Positions 9,025 through 18,190 of a stretch of 64,000 nucleotides of DNA are shown piece after piece. This DNA is from Ruixingdingia sedimenti (GTDB lineage Bacteria > Pseudomonadota > Alphaproteobacteria > Rhodobacterales > Rhodobacteraceae): the NCBI RefSeq assembly GCF_031432425.1, contig NZ_JAVKPH010000012.1, forward strand, positions 52,314-116,313, written 5' to 3'. Below the pieces are notes generated by a model. It saw only the letters and a list, made by a program, of their open reading frames with translations. It made no database searches and was not told the origin of the DNA. The position numbers and the translations under genes are program-made. Every line of letters begins with the position of its first letter. The first letter of the stretch is position 1.

Positions 9025-10419
9025 ATGTCGAACATTCCCCCGCTTGAAGAGGCCGTGGCCCGGCTGGTCGTGGATCTGAGCCATGACAAGCTGCCGCCCG
9101 AGGCGCTGAACGGCGCGCGCCGCCTGATGCAGGACCAGCTGGCCGTGCAGATCGGCTGCGAAAGCCTGCCGTGGAGCCAGACGATCCTCAACCTCACCCG
9201 CCGCGCGCATGTGCCGGGCAAGGCGCAGGTCACGATGTCGCCCGACCGGATGAGCGCGGCCGACGCCGCCTTCGTCAACGGCACCTTCGGCCACGGGTTC
9301 GAATACGACGACGCCCACCGCGCCAGTTCCAGCCACCCGGGCAGCTGCGTGGTGCCCGCCGCGCTGGCCGTGGGCGAGGAAATGGGCGCGACCATGCGCG
9401 AGGTGCTGGAAGGCATCGTCGCGGGATACGAGGTCTACACCCGCATCGGCATCCTCGCCGCGCCGGAACTGCTGGAACGCGGTTTCCATCCCCATGCGGT
9501 CCTGTCGAACTTCGGCGCCGCCGCCGTGGTCGCCAGAATGCGCCGCTTCAGCCTGGAACGCACGGTCCACGCGCTGGCCATCGCGATGAGCCATTGTTCG
9601 GGCACCACCGAATACACGTCCTCCGGCGGGTCGGTGAAGCGCGTGCATGCCGGGATCGGCACCCGCAACGGCATCCGCGCCGCCGAAATGGCAGAGGCCG
9701 GGATCACCGGGCCCTTCGCCTTCCTGTCGGGCGCCAAGGGCTTCTTCCGTACCTTCATCGGCCGCCCGCCGGCCGCCAACGGCGCCGATGCCTTCGGCGC
9801 GGGCGCGCAATACGAGGTCGGGCGGCTCTGGATCAAGCCCTATTGCTGCTGCGGCATCAACCACGCCTATGTCGACGGCGCGCGGCAACTGGGCAACCGC
9901 GCGGGGCAGATCGCGGGGGTGGAACTGGGTATCCAGACCGGCGGCGACATCATCGTCGGCAATGCCAACATCAACGCCTATGCGCCGCAGCGGATCGAAC
10001 ATCTGCAATACAGCCTGCCCTTCCAGTTCGCGCTGTCGCTTCTGGGCAAGGGCAACGGGTTCGAGACGCATCAGGACTTCATGGAAGGGCGGCTCGACCT
10101 GTCGGAAGACAGCCCCGTGGCGCAGCTTGCGCGCAAGGTGAAGATCGTCAGGCGGCCGGAACTCGACACCAGCCATGCCGGGAAATGGGTCGGTGCCGTC
10201 GCCGTGCGGTACGAGGACGGCAGCACCGAGGATCTGTTCATCGCCGACCCTCTGGGCACCGCGGAAAACCCGATGTCGCAGGCGGATCTGGACGCCAAGT
10301 TCCACGACCTGACGGTCAGGCGGATGGGGGCGGAACGGTCCGCCGCGCTGCTGGCGGCGATCACCGCCTGCCCGCCCGGGATGCGTGCGGCGGATATGGC
10401 GGCGCTGTTGCGGGCGTGA
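9025..10419 (+). CDS. MmgE/PrpD family protein (second copy)
   Basis: 464-residue MmgE/PrpD protein, 12 bp after the enoyl-CoA hydratase. Shared family features are GARRLMQDQLAVQIG, FVNGTFGHGFEYDDAHR (with the active-site D/H region) and KPYCCCGINHAYVDGAR, equivalent to KPYPHCRILHA in the first copy. The two copies are divergent, so they probably act on different intermediates or form a hetero-oligomer. Start ATG 9025 has GATCCGAGGATCCC upstream. Last gene of the operon; function within the pathway unknown. Confidence 0.88.
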   Translation: MSNIPPLEEAVARLVVDLSHDKLPPEALNGARRLMQDQLAVQIGCESLPWSQTILNLTRRAHVPGKAQVTMSPDRMSAADAAFVNGTFGHGFEYDDAHRASSSHPGSCVVPAALAVGEEMGATMREVLEGIVAGYEVYTRIGILAAPELLERGFHPHAVLSNFGAAAVVARMRRFSLERTVHALAIAMSHCSGTTEYTSSGGSVKRVHAGIGTRNGIRAAEMAEAGITGPFAFLSGAKGFFRTFIGRPPAANGADAFGAGAQYEVGRLWIKPYCCCGINHAYVDGARQLGNRAGQIAGVELGIQTGGDIIVGNANINAYAPQRIEHLQYSLPFQFALSLLGKGNGFETHQDFMEGRLDLSEDSPVAQLARKVKIVRRPELDTSHAGKWVGAVAVRYEDGSTEDLFIADPLGTAENPMSQADLDAKFHDLTVRRMGAERSAALLAAITACPPGMRAADMAALLRA

Positions 10420-10449
10420 CGCGGCGCCGGGGGCGGGCGGGGCAAAGCC

Positions 10450-10464
10450 ATAGGCTTTTCCTCT
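10450..10464. promoter_or_regulatory. Putative LysR-type operator (site C)
   Basis: ATAGGCTTTTCCTCT: the left half is perfect and the right half has 3 of 5 matches. It lies in the 263-bp gap before the MaoC-led operon, 219 bp from its start at 10683. The rest of the gap shows no convincing gene. Confidence 0.4.
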
Positions 10465-10682
10465 GCCACCTCAATGACTTCCTGCACGGCGATTCGCTGG
10501 CAAGCCCCCCGGCGGCATGACAACAAGACAGTACGGCCCGCGGCGGTCTGCGCCGCGGAAGCCATGGACGAAGATGGCCGCGCCCCTGCGGCCGCGAACA
10601 GAGGACATGTCGACGCGCCAGACGGGCCGGCCCCGACAGGCGGCCCCGCACCACCCCCGGCCCCGCGCGGACAGGAGAGACC

Positions 10683-11552
10683 ATGCCCATCGACATCGAC
10701 AAGCTGATGGCCTTCCGCATCCCCGAGATGCGCCAGATGCTGCGCCCCGACGACCTCGCCTTCTATGCGCTGTCCATCGGCATGGGGCGCGACCCGCTGG
10801 ACACCCGGCAACTGGCCTATGTCGATCCGTTGCAGGGGCCCGTGGTCATGCCGGCGATGGTGCTGGTGATGGCGCATCCCGGCTTCTGGCTGGGCGATCC
10901 GCAATCGGGGGTGGACCCGACGGCGGTGCTGCATGCCGCGCAGGGGTTCGAGATCCTGGGCCCCATCCCCGCGCAGGGCGCGGTGGGCAGCCGCACCCGG
11001 GTGGTCGAGGTGCTGGACAAGGGCCCGGGCAAGGCCGGGCTGATCCTGTCGCAGACGGAACTGTCCGACGATACCGGCCGCATCTTCGCGCGGCTGGACC
11101 GGACGACCTTCATCCGCGACGGCGGCGGTTTCGGCGGCAGCGCCGAATCCGGCGGCCCCGCCGCCACCGCCAGCCCCCCCGACGGCCCGCCCGACCTGAC
11201 CGTCGATCTGGCCACCGGGGCGGAACAGGCGCTGCTCTACCGTCTCAACGGCGATCTCAACCCGCTGCACAGCGACCCGGCGCTGGCGCGCAAACTGGGG
11301 TTCGAGCGGCCGATCCTGCACGGGCTTTGCACGATGGGGGTGGTGGCGCATGCGCTGCTGCGGGGCCTGTGCGATTACCGCGCCGGCGACCTGCGCGGGA
11401 TGCAGTTGCGGTTTTCCAGACCCGTCTACCCGGGCGAGACGATCCGCACCGAAATCTGGACCGACGGCAGCTTCCGGGCCCTTGTCCCCGAACGCGGCGC
11501 GGTCGTGATCGAGGGCGGCATGGCCACGGTCGGCCTGCCCTGCCAAGCGTGA
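10683..11552 (+). CDS. Two-domain MaoC family (R)-specific enoyl-CoA hydratase
   Basis: 289 residues with two hot-dog folds. The N-terminal half (about 1-145) resembles the inactive MaoC_dehydrat_N domain; the C-terminal half carries the hydratase-2 motif YRLNGDLNPLHSDPALA with catalytic Asp191 and His196. Glycine/proline-rich residues 147-170 link the halves. This layout matches the hydratase of peroxisomal MFE-2 and produces (R)-3-hydroxyacyl-CoA. Start ATG 10683 follows GGAGAGACC. First gene of a six-gene beta-oxidation operon ending at 15948, where the SDR at 13803 is the natural (R)-3-hydroxyacyl-CoA dehydrogenase partner. Confidence 0.9.
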   Translation: MPIDIDKLMAFRIPEMRQMLRPDDLAFYALSIGMGRDPLDTRQLAYVDPLQGPVVMPAMVLVMAHPGFWLGDPQSGVDPTAVLHAAQGFEILGPIPAQGAVGSRTRVVEVLDKGPGKAGLILSQTELSDDTGRIFARLDRTTFIRDGGGFGGSAESGGPAATASPPDGPPDLTVDLATGAEQALLYRLNGDLNPLHSDPALARKLGFERPILHGLCTMGVVAHALLRGLCDYRAGDLRGMQLRFSRPVYPGETIRTEIWTDGSFRALVPERGAVVIEGGMATVGLPCQA

Positions 11553-11563
11553 ACGGAGCCGAG

Positions 11564-12619
11564 ATGATGGACGCCGAAACCCTTTCCTCGCTGGAGATGA
11601 TCCGCGACAGCGCGCGCGGCATCGTCAGCCGCGGCGACCTGTCGCGCATCCGCAAGCTGCGCTACACCACCCCCGGCTTCGACCGCGCGGTCTGGGCGGA
11701 CATGTGCACCATGGGCTGGCCCGCCCTGCGCCTGCCCGAGGATCGCGGCGGCGTGGGTCTGGGGATGCAGGCCTATTGCGTGCTGGCCGAGGAACTGGGC
11801 CATGGTCTGGTGCCCGAACCGCTGATCCCGGCGGTGCTGGCCGCGCAACTGCTGGACGACGCCGCGCTGGACGGCCACCTGACCGGCGCGCGGCTGGTGA
11901 TCCCGGCCTGGGCCGATGCGCGCGACACGCTCGGCCCGCAGGGGCCGCTGGCGGTGGCGGGCGGCAGGGTGACGGGGCGAAAGCTCTATGTGCCGATGGC
12001 GGCGGGGGCGGATGCGTTCCTGGTCCTGGGCAGCACCGGCGCGATGCTGGTGGACGCGGACGCCCCGGGCGTGGGCATCGAGACGTTCGAGACGCAGGAC
12101 GGCGGTCATTTCGCCACCCTGACCCTCGACGCCGCCCACGGCACCCCGATCGCCGCCGACCCCACCCCCGCGCTGGCAGAGGCGACGCTGGCGACCGCCG
12201 CCTATATGCTGGGAATGATGGACGCGGCGCTGGACATGACGGTCGTCTATCTCAAGACCCGGGTGCAGTTCGGCAAGGCCATCGGCAGCTTCCAGATCCT
12301 CCAGCACATGGCGGTGGACCTGAAGCTGGAGATCGAGCTGACCCGCGCCAGCGTCTGGAACACCGCGCGGCTGTGGGACGAACAGGGCGACACCCGCGCC
12401 ACCCGGGCGGCGGTGTCGCGCAGCAAGGCGCGCGCCTCTGCCGCGGCGCTGAAGGTGGGGCGCGACTGCATCCAGCTGCACGGCGGCATCGGGTTCACCG
12501 ACGAACACGACATCGGCCTTTACCTGCGCAAGGCCATCGTCACCGCCACCCAGTTCGGCAGCGCCGGCCGGCACCGCGCCAATTTCGCCCGCCTGATGCC
12601 GCTGAAAGAGGAAGCCTGA
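11564..12619 (+). CDS. Acyl-CoA dehydrogenase, small subunit-like
   Basis: 351-residue FAD-dependent acyl-CoA dehydrogenase. The C-terminal domain has the FAD-contact motif RVQFGKAIGSFQ and QLHGGIGFTDEHDIGLYLRKA. The central beta-domain is reduced, lacking the usual CA-TEP-GSD segment, which resembles the small or partner subunit of heteromeric ACADs known from actinobacterial steroid side-chain degradation. It starts at ATG 11564, 11 bp after the MaoC gene, and ends one base before the next ACAD. The arrangement suggests an alpha2-beta2 enzyme acting on a bulky or branched acyl-CoA. Confidence 0.88.
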   Translation: MMDAETLSSLEMIRDSARGIVSRGDLSRIRKLRYTTPGFDRAVWADMCTMGWPALRLPEDRGGVGLGMQAYCVLAEELGHGLVPEPLIPAVLAAQLLDDAALDGHLTGARLVIPAWADARDTLGPQGPLAVAGGRVTGRKLYVPMAAGADAFLVLGSTGAMLVDADAPGVGIETFETQDGGHFATLTLDAAHGTPIAADPTPALAEATLATAAYMLGMMDAALDMTVVYLKTRVQFGKAIGSFQILQHMAVDLKLEIELTRASVWNTARLWDEQGDTRATRAAVSRSKARASAAALKVGRDCIQLHGGIGFTDEHDIGLYLRKAIVTATQFGSAGRHRANFARLMPLKEEA

Positions 12620-12620
12620 G

Positions 12621-13784
12621 ATGGCCTATGAAGAATTCCGGCGGGATGACTACAACGCGCTGACGGACGACGATTTCCGCGCGCTGGTGCGCCGTTTCCT
12701 GCACGAGAACCACCCGCCCGAGATCCGCCACCCGGCCAAGCGCCTGCACTGGGACGACGCCGGGCCCTGGTACATGATCCTGTCGGCGGCGGGCTGGCTG
12801 GCCCCCGCCTGGCCGCGCCGATACGGCGGCATGGGCCTGAGCCCCGCCAAGCACCTGATCTATGTCGAGGAATTCGAGCAGTTCGGCGCCGCACGCACCC
12901 CCGACCACGGGATGATGCTTCTGGGCCCGTTGCTGATCAACTACGGCTCCGAGGAACAGAAGGCCCATTTCCTGCCCAAGATCCTGTCGGGCGAACATAT
13001 CTGGTGTCAGGGCTATTCCGAACCCGGCGCCGGGTCCGACCTTGCCAACCTGCGGACCGAGGCGGTGCTGGACGGCGACGAATGGGTGGTGAACGGGCAA
13101 AAGATCTGGACGACGCTCGCGGGCGATGCCGACTGGATCTTCTGCCTCGTGCGCACCGACAGGTCGGGCAAGAAACAGGAAGGGATCAGCTTCCTTCTGA
13201 TCCCGCTCGACACGCCCGGCATCACCATCCGCCCGATCATCAACCTCGAACTCGACGACGAGTTTTCCGAGGTGTTCTTCGACAACGTGCGCGTGCCCGG
13301 GGGCAATATCGTGGGCGAGGTCAACAAGGGCTGGACGATGGCCAAGAACCTTCTGGGGTTCGAACGCATCTTCCTCGGCGGCCCGCGGCAGGCGGCGAAC
13401 GCGCTGGCCAAACTGCGCCGGTTGGGCGAGGTCTATGGCCTGCTGGACGATGCCGCCTTCGTGGACCGCTACACCGGCTTCCTGATGGAGCTGGAGGACC
13501 ATAAGTGCCTGTTCGAGGGCATCGCCGACAAGCTGCGCCGGGGCGAACACCTGGGCCCCGAGGTGTCTTTCCTCAAGCTCAACCAGACCGGGCTTTACCA
13601 GCGGATCACCGAATACGGGCTCGACCTCATGGCAGAGGACGGCGGGCTTCTGCATCCGCTGAACGGCAACCGCGACCTGGCGATGACGACGCAGTTCCTC
13701 AACGCCCGCGCTACGACGATCTACGGCGGCACCACGCAGGTGCAGAAGAACATCCTGGCCAAGGCCGTTCTGGACCTGCCCTGA
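12621..13784 (+). CDS. Acyl-CoA dehydrogenase, large subunit-like
   Basis: 387 residues with a complete ACAD fold: N-terminal helices with WPRRYGGMGL, the middle domain GYSEPGAGSDLANL followed by VNGQKIWTT, and the C-terminal NARATTIYGGTTQVQKNILAK segment where the acyl substrate and FAD meet. It begins one base after the partner gene (TGAGATG), so expression is coupled. The RTIYGGTxExQ-type ending is kept, whereas the partner lacks part of the active site, supporting a heteromeric complex. Electrons presumably go to ETF. Substrate unknown. Confidence 0.9.
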   Translation: MAYEEFRRDDYNALTDDDFRALVRRFLHENHPPEIRHPAKRLHWDDAGPWYMILSAAGWLAPAWPRRYGGMGLSPAKHLIYVEEFEQFGAARTPDHGMMLLGPLLINYGSEEQKAHFLPKILSGEHIWCQGYSEPGAGSDLANLRTEAVLDGDEWVVNGQKIWTTLAGDADWIFCLVRTDRSGKKQEGISFLLIPLDTPGITIRPIINLELDDEFSEVFFDNVRVPGGNIVGEVNKGWTMAKNLLGFERIFLGGPRQAANALAKLRRLGEVYGLLDDAAFVDRYTGFLMELEDHKCLFEGIADKLRRGEHLGPEVSFLKLNQTGLYQRITEYGLDLMAEDGGLLHPLNGNRDLAMTTQFLNARATTIYGGTTQVQKNILAKAVLDLP

Positions 13785-13802
13785 CAACGCGAAGGAGCGA
13801 AG

Positions 13803-14717
13803 ATGACGAACATTCTCGAAGGCAAGGTCGCTCTGGTCACGGGCGCGGGCGGCGGCATCGGCAAGGCGATCGTGACCGCGATGGCCCGGGCCGGCGCGGC
13901 GGTGGTGATCAACGACATCGGCGTCTCGCTGTCGGGCGAGGGCGGATCGGCCAGCCCCGCCGAGGAAACCAGGGCGGAAATCGAGGGCTTCGGCGGCCGC
14001 GCCGTGATCAGCACCGATTCCGTATCGGACTGGGACGCGGCGCAGCGCATGGTGGCGCTGGCCAGGGACACCTTCGGCCGGCTCGACATCGTGGTCAACA
14101 ACGCCGGCATCCTGCGCGACGCGATGTTTCACAAGATGTCGCCGGAACAATGGCTGTCGGTGCTGAACGTGCACCTGAACGGCGCCTTCTTCGTCAGCCG
14201 GGCGGCGGCCGAGGTGTTCCGCGAACAGGAAACCGGCGCCTTCGTGCACATGACCTCGACCTCGGGGCTGATCGGCAATATCGGGCAGGCGAACTATTCG
14301 GCGGCCAAGATGGCGGTCATCGGGTTGTCGAAATCCATCGCGCTGGACATGAAACGCTACAACGTGCGGTCCAACTGCATCGCGCCCTTCGCCTGGGGCC
14401 GGATGACCGGCAACATCCCGGCGGAAACGCCCGACCAGATCGCACGGGTGGAAAACCTCAAGAAGATGACGCCGGAAAAGAACGCGCCGCTGGCGGTGTT
14501 CCTCGGGTCCGACGCAGCGAAGGATGTGACCGGACAGGTCTTTGCCGTGCGCCGGAACGAGATCTTCCTGATGGGGCAGAGCCGCCCGATCCGGTCCGTC
14601 CATACCGGCGGCGACTGGACGCCCGAAACCGTGCGCGACCACGCCATCCCCGCGCTGCGCCCGTCGTTCTACCCGCTGGACCGCAGCCAGGACGTGTTCA
14701 GCTGGGACCCCTGCTGA
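13803..14717 (+). CDS. SDR dehydrogenase, probable (3R)-hydroxyacyl-CoA dehydrogenase
   Basis: 304-residue classical short-chain dehydrogenase. The nucleotide loop is GAGGGIG (14-20), with NNAG and the catalytic tyrosine-lysine in NYSAAK. The insert VSLSGEGGSASPAEETRAEI after the second beta strand is typical of the dehydrogenase domain of peroxisomal MFE-2 and of bacterial proteins paired with hydratase 2. ATG 13803 has GAAGGAG upstream. The position between the ACAD pair and the thiolase fits the 3-hydroxyacyl-CoA to 3-ketoacyl-CoA step. Confidence 0.9.
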   Translation: MTNILEGKVALVTGAGGGIGKAIVTAMARAGAAVVINDIGVSLSGEGGSASPAEETRAEIEGFGGRAVISTDSVSDWDAAQRMVALARDTFGRLDIVVNNAGILRDAMFHKMSPEQWLSVLNVHLNGAFFVSRAAAEVFREQETGAFVHMTSTSGLIGNIGQANYSAAKMAVIGLSKSIALDMKRYNVRSNCIAPFAWGRMTGNIPAETPDQIARVENLKKMTPEKNAPLAVFLGSDAAKDVTGQVFAVRRNEIFLMGQSRPIRSVHTGGDWTPETVRDHAIPALRPSFYPLDRSQDVFSWDPC

Positions 14718-14751
14718 GCCCCTGCCCTTCCCTGTCGTCAAGGAGTTTCCC

Positions 14752-15948
14752 ATGCGCCGCGCCGCCATCGTCAGCCCGCTTCGCACCGCCGTCGGCGCCT
14801 TCGGCGGCGCCCTGCGCCCCGTCCCGGTAGAGGTTCTGGGCGGCACCGTCACCAAGGCGGTGCTGGAAAAGACCGGCCTCGACCCTGCGCTGATCGAGGA
14901 TGTGGTCTTTGCCCAGTCTTATGCCAATTCCGAAACCCCCTGCGTCGGCCGCTGGATCGCGCTGGACGCCGGACTGCCGGTCGAGGTGCCGGGCCTGCAG
15001 ACCGACCGGCGCTGCGGCGGGGGGCTTCAGGCGCTGGTGACGGCGGCGATGATGGTGCAGACCGGCGCCTGCGACGTGGTGCTGGCGGGCGGCGTGGAAT
15101 CGATGTCGAACATCGAATATTACACCACCGACATGCGGTGGGGCGCGCGCGCGGGCACCACCAAGTTCTACGACCGGCTGGACCGGGGCCGCGAACGGTC
15201 GCAGCCGGTGCATCGGTTCGGCTATATCTCGGGCATGATCGAGACGGCCGAAAACCTTGCAAAGGATTACGGCATCACCCGCGAAGAGGCCGACGCCTAT
15301 GCCGCCGAAAGCCACCGCCGCGCCGCCGCCGCCTGGGATGACGGCCGTTTCGCCGCCGAGGTCGTGCCCGTCGCCGTGCCGCAGCGCAAGGGCGACCCGG
15401 TATCCTTCGCCCGCGACGAGGGCATCCGCCCCGACACCACCCCGGATTCGCTGGCGAAACTGCGCGTGATCCAGAAGGACGGCACCGTGACCGCCGGCAA
15501 CGCCGCGCAGCAGAACGACGCCGCCGCCGCCTGCCTGATCGTGGCAGAGGACCGGCTGGCCGACCTGGGCCTGACGCCCATCGCCTTTCTGAACGGCTGG
15601 TCCGCCGTGGGGTGCGACCCCTCGCGCATGGGGATCGGGCCGGTGCCCGCCACCGCCAAGGTGCTGAAGAAAACCGGGCTGAAAATGGCCGACATGGGGC
15701 TGGTGGAAATCAACGAGGCGTTTGCGGCGCAGGTTCTGGCCTGCCTCAAGGGCATGGACTGGGACGACCGCGCGCGGCTGAACGTCAACGGCTCGGGTAT
15801 TTCCCTGGGCCATCCCATCGGCGCCACGGGCGTGCGCATCATGACCACGCTGGTGCACGAGATGCAGCGCCGCGGCGTCCGCTATGGGCTGGAAACCATG
15901 TGCATCGGCGGCGGTCAGGGCATGGCGGCGGTGTTCGAACGCGCCTGA
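14752..15948 (+). CDS. Thiolase family protein (acetyl-CoA acyltransferase)
   Basis: 398-residue thiolase closing the beta-oxidation operon. The nucleophile is Cys88 in TDRRCGGGLQAL; the usual motif is RxCxSG, so the serine is replaced by glycine. The histidine lies in NVNGSGISLGHPIGATG and the second cysteine in CIGGGQGMA. INEAFAAQ is also present. Start ATG 14752 follows AAGGAG. It cleaves a 3-ketoacyl-CoA to an acyl-CoA two carbons shorter (or propionyl-CoA release). It converges with the CoA-transferase gene, leaving 19 bp between stops. Confidence 0.92.
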   Translation: MRRAAIVSPLRTAVGAFGGALRPVPVEVLGGTVTKAVLEKTGLDPALIEDVVFAQSYANSETPCVGRWIALDAGLPVEVPGLQTDRRCGGGLQALVTAAMMVQTGACDVVLAGGVESMSNIEYYTTDMRWGARAGTTKFYDRLDRGRERSQPVHRFGYISGMIETAENLAKDYGITREEADAYAAESHRRAAAAWDDGRFAAEVVPVAVPQRKGDPVSFARDEGIRPDTTPDSLAKLRVIQKDGTVTAGNAAQQNDAAAACLIVAEDRLADLGLTPIAFLNGWSAVGCDPSRMGIGPVPATAKVLKKTGLKMADMGLVEINEAFAAQVLACLKGMDWDDRARLNVNGSGISLGHPIGATGVRIMTTLVHEMQRRGVRYGLETMCIGGGQGMAAVFERA

Positions 15949-15967
15949 GCGACCCCGGGGGCGGGGT

Positions 15968-17212
15968 TCACCCCCCCTGCCCGTGGGCGGCACGGGCCAG
16001 CGCCTCGCGGTGGTCGGGATGGGCCACGGCGATCATGCGCGGGATGCGTTCGGCCAGCGTCAGCCCGCGCAGATCGGCCACGCCGTATTCGGTGACGATC
16101 ACGCAGGCGTCGCTGCGCGGCACCGTCACCGGGCCGGTCAACCGCGGCACGATGCGGCTGGCCGCCCCGGCGGTGGCGGGCAGCGCGACGATGGGCACGC
16201 CGCCATCGCTGAACCCCGCCGCGCGCAGGAAATCGACGATGCCGCCGACGCCCCCCACATAGGTGCCGCCCGCGACTTCGGAATTGATCTGGCCGGTCAG
16301 GTCCACCTCGACCGCGGAATTGAGCGCGACGAAGTTGCTGATCTGCGCCAGAACGCGCGGGTCGTGGGTGTATTCCGTCCCCCGCATCTCGACCGCCGGG
16401 TTGCGGTGGACGAAGCGGCGCAGGACCGATCCGCCCAGCAACACGCCGCCGATGGTGACGCCGGGGTCGATGCTCTTGCGGGCATTGGTGATGACGCCGG
16501 CCGCCTGCAACCGGGCAACCCCGTCGCCGATGCTGCCCGAATGCACGCCAAGGTCGCGCCGGTCCGCCAGTTGCGCCAGCGCCGCATCGGGCACCGCGCC
16601 GACCCCGGTCTGGATCGTCGCGCCATCCTCGACCAGGGCGGCGACATGGCGGCCGATCGCCTCTTCCACCGGGCCGATGCGGACGGGGGCGTCGGCGGGG
16701 GTGGCGGCGTCCGAATCCACCAGCAGCGCGAAATCCTCGCGCCGCAGGTAGGGGCCGCCGTGGGTCCAGGGCACGTCGGGATGCACCTCGCCGATGACCA
16801 CCCGGGCGCGCGACAGCGGTTCCACCAGATATTCCCGCGCCATGCCCAGGCTGTAGCGCCCCTGATCGTCGGGGGGCGACACCTGCAACAGCAGCACATC
16901 CACCCGCAGCGCCCCCGCCCGCACCAGCCGCGGCAGTTGCGCGTAATGCACCGGCAGGATGTCCAGCACCCCGGCCCTGGCCAGCGCCCGGCTGGTGCCG
17001 CCGCCGCAGTAGGAAAAGAAGTCGATGGCATCGGCATGTTCGGGCCGCATCAGGCCCGACAGACCGATGCCGGTGAAGGCGCGCACCCGGGCGAAGGCAT
17101 GGCGCTGTTCGGCCAGCAGGCGCAGCAGCATCTGCGGTTCCGCCTGCGACTGGCCCCACATCAGCGTGTCGCCCGGCCGGATCAGCCGCGAAAGATCAAC
17201 CTGCTGCGCCAT
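15968..17212 (-). CDS. Acetyl-CoA hydrolase/CoA-transferase family protein (4-hydroxybutyrate CoA-transferase-like)
   Basis: 414-residue family I CoA-transferase. The conserved ALNSAVEVDLTGQINSE contains the expected catalytic glutamate, and the glycine-rich GGVGGIVDFLRAA and TEYGVADLRGLTLAERI follow. Members move CoA between acetyl-CoA or succinyl-CoA and hydroxy- or short-chain acids. Start ATG 17212; the preceding gap holds an operator-like palindrome about 96 bp upstream. It is separate from the SDR gene on the same strand by 185 bp. It may activate a pathway acid or recover CoA at the end of the pathway. Confidence 0.88.
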   Translation of the reverse strand: MAQQVDLSRLIRPGDTLMWGQSQAEPQMLLRLLAEQRHAFARVRAFTGIGLSGLMRPEHADAIDFFSYCGGGTSRALARAGVLDILPVHYAQLPRLVRAGALRVDVLLLQVSPPDDQGRYSLGMAREYLVEPLSRARVVIGEVHPDVPWTHGGPYLRREDFALLVDSDAATPADAPVRIGPVEEAIGRHVAALVEDGATIQTGVGAVPDAALAQLADRRDLGVHSGSIGDGVARLQAAGVITNARKSIDPGVTIGGVLLGGSVLRRFVHRNPAVEMRGTEYTHDPRVLAQISNFVALNSAVEVDLTGQINSEVAGGTYVGGVGGIVDFLRAAGFSDGGVPIVALPATAGAASRIVPRLTGPVTVPRSDACVIVTEYGVADLRGLTLAERIPRMIAVAHPDHREALARAAHGQGG

Positions 17213-17300
17213 GCCCGGCCCTCCCTGTCCCGTCCCGCCGCTTTACCGCAGCGGCGGGGCAAGGGAAATCCCGCCGCGCCAAGGGAAGGCGGGGCGTCCT

Positions 17301-17315
17301 ATAGGAAAGCCCTAT
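17301..17315. promoter_or_regulatory. Putative LysR-type operator (site D)
   Basis: ATAGGAAAGCCCTAT has both half-sites perfect (ATAGG and CCTAT) with T-N11-A spacing. Its centre is 96 bp upstream of the CoA-transferase start at 17212. A weaker GGGAAATCCC palindrome lies at 17263-17272. Confidence 0.6.
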
Positions 17316-17397
17316 GTTATGGGGTGGATCGGCTTCACTCCGCCGCCGATCCTCATCGCTCCGGCTGGCGAAGGACAGGACGGACAGCCGATCCGCC

Positions 17398-18183
17398 CTA
17401 CCCCTCCACCGAGGAATGCGAATTGCGGTGCAGCGTCAGCCCGCCATCCACCGGCAGCACCACGCCGCTGACGAATTCCGACATGTCCGAGGCCAGGAAC
17501 AGCGCCGCATCGGCGATATAGCGCGGGTTCCCGGCTATGGGCAGCGGCTGCATCCGGGCGAAGTTGTCCGCCGCCATCATCCCCTGCCCCAGATCGTGCT
17601 TTTCCCACAGCGCGGTCTTGAACGCGCCCGGCACGATGGTGTTCACCCGGATGTTGTGCCGGCCCAGCTTCAGCGCCGCATAGCGCCCCATCATGCAGAC
17701 CGACGACTTGGCGATGGTATAGGCATAGGGCCCCGACCCGCCGAGCGCCACCCCCGCGGCCGAGGAGGTGAGGATGATCGACCCCTTGCCCCGCGCCTTC
17801 ATCGGCGCCACCGCGACCTTGATCGCGATCATCGTCGCGGTCTGCAACATCTCCATCGCGGCGTTCCAGTCCTCGACGGAAATCTCGTCCACGCCCCCGG
17901 CGCTGCCGACGGTGCCCGCGTTGTGATACATCACGTCGAGCCCGCCGAACTGCGTCACCGCCACGTCCACCGCCGCGCGCATGTCCGCCTCGCGCCGCAC
18001 ATCGGCGCGCACGAAGCGGACGGCACCGCCCAGTTCGGCCTCGACCGCGCGGCCGGCATCCTCGTGGATGTCCACCACCACGACCCTCGCCCCGTTGGCG
18101 ACGAATTTCCGTGCCGATTCCAGGCCGAAGCCCGCCGCGCCGCCGGTGATGACGGCGACCTTTCCCTGCATCAGGTCAGACAT
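17398..18183 (-). CDS. SDR family oxidoreductase
   Basis: 261-residue classical SDR. The nucleotide motif is TGGAAGFG near residue 14, the second strand ends in VVVVDIHEDAG (acidic residue favouring NAD), and the active-site tyrosine-lysine is in YAYTIAK. The usual NNAG reads HNAG. The C-terminus SGVVLPVDGGLTL is typical. Start ATG 18183, 7 bp after the ALDH stop on the same strand, so the two are co-transcribed. An alcohol dehydrogenase/ALDH tandem fits oxidation of an alcohol to an acid. Substrate unknown. Confidence 0.9.
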   Translation of the reverse strand: MSDLMQGKVAVITGGAAGFGLESARKFVANGARVVVVDIHEDAGRAVEAELGGAVRFVRADVRREADMRAAVDVAVTQFGGLDVMYHNAGTVGSAGGVDEISVEDWNAAMEMLQTATMIAIKVAVAPMKARGKGSIILTSSAAGVALGGSGPYAYTIAKSSVCMMGRYAALKLGRHNIRVNTIVPGAFKTALWEKHDLGQGMMAADNFARMQPLPIAGNPRYIADAALFLASDMSEFVSGVVLPVDGGLTLHRNSHSSVEG

Positions 18184-18190
18184 GTTTCCC

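Noticed and set aside
10517..12619. N-terminal extension of the small acyl-CoA dehydrogenase back to 10517
   Set aside because: The extension lies over the MaoC gene in another frame; the ribosome site and family start support ATG 11564.
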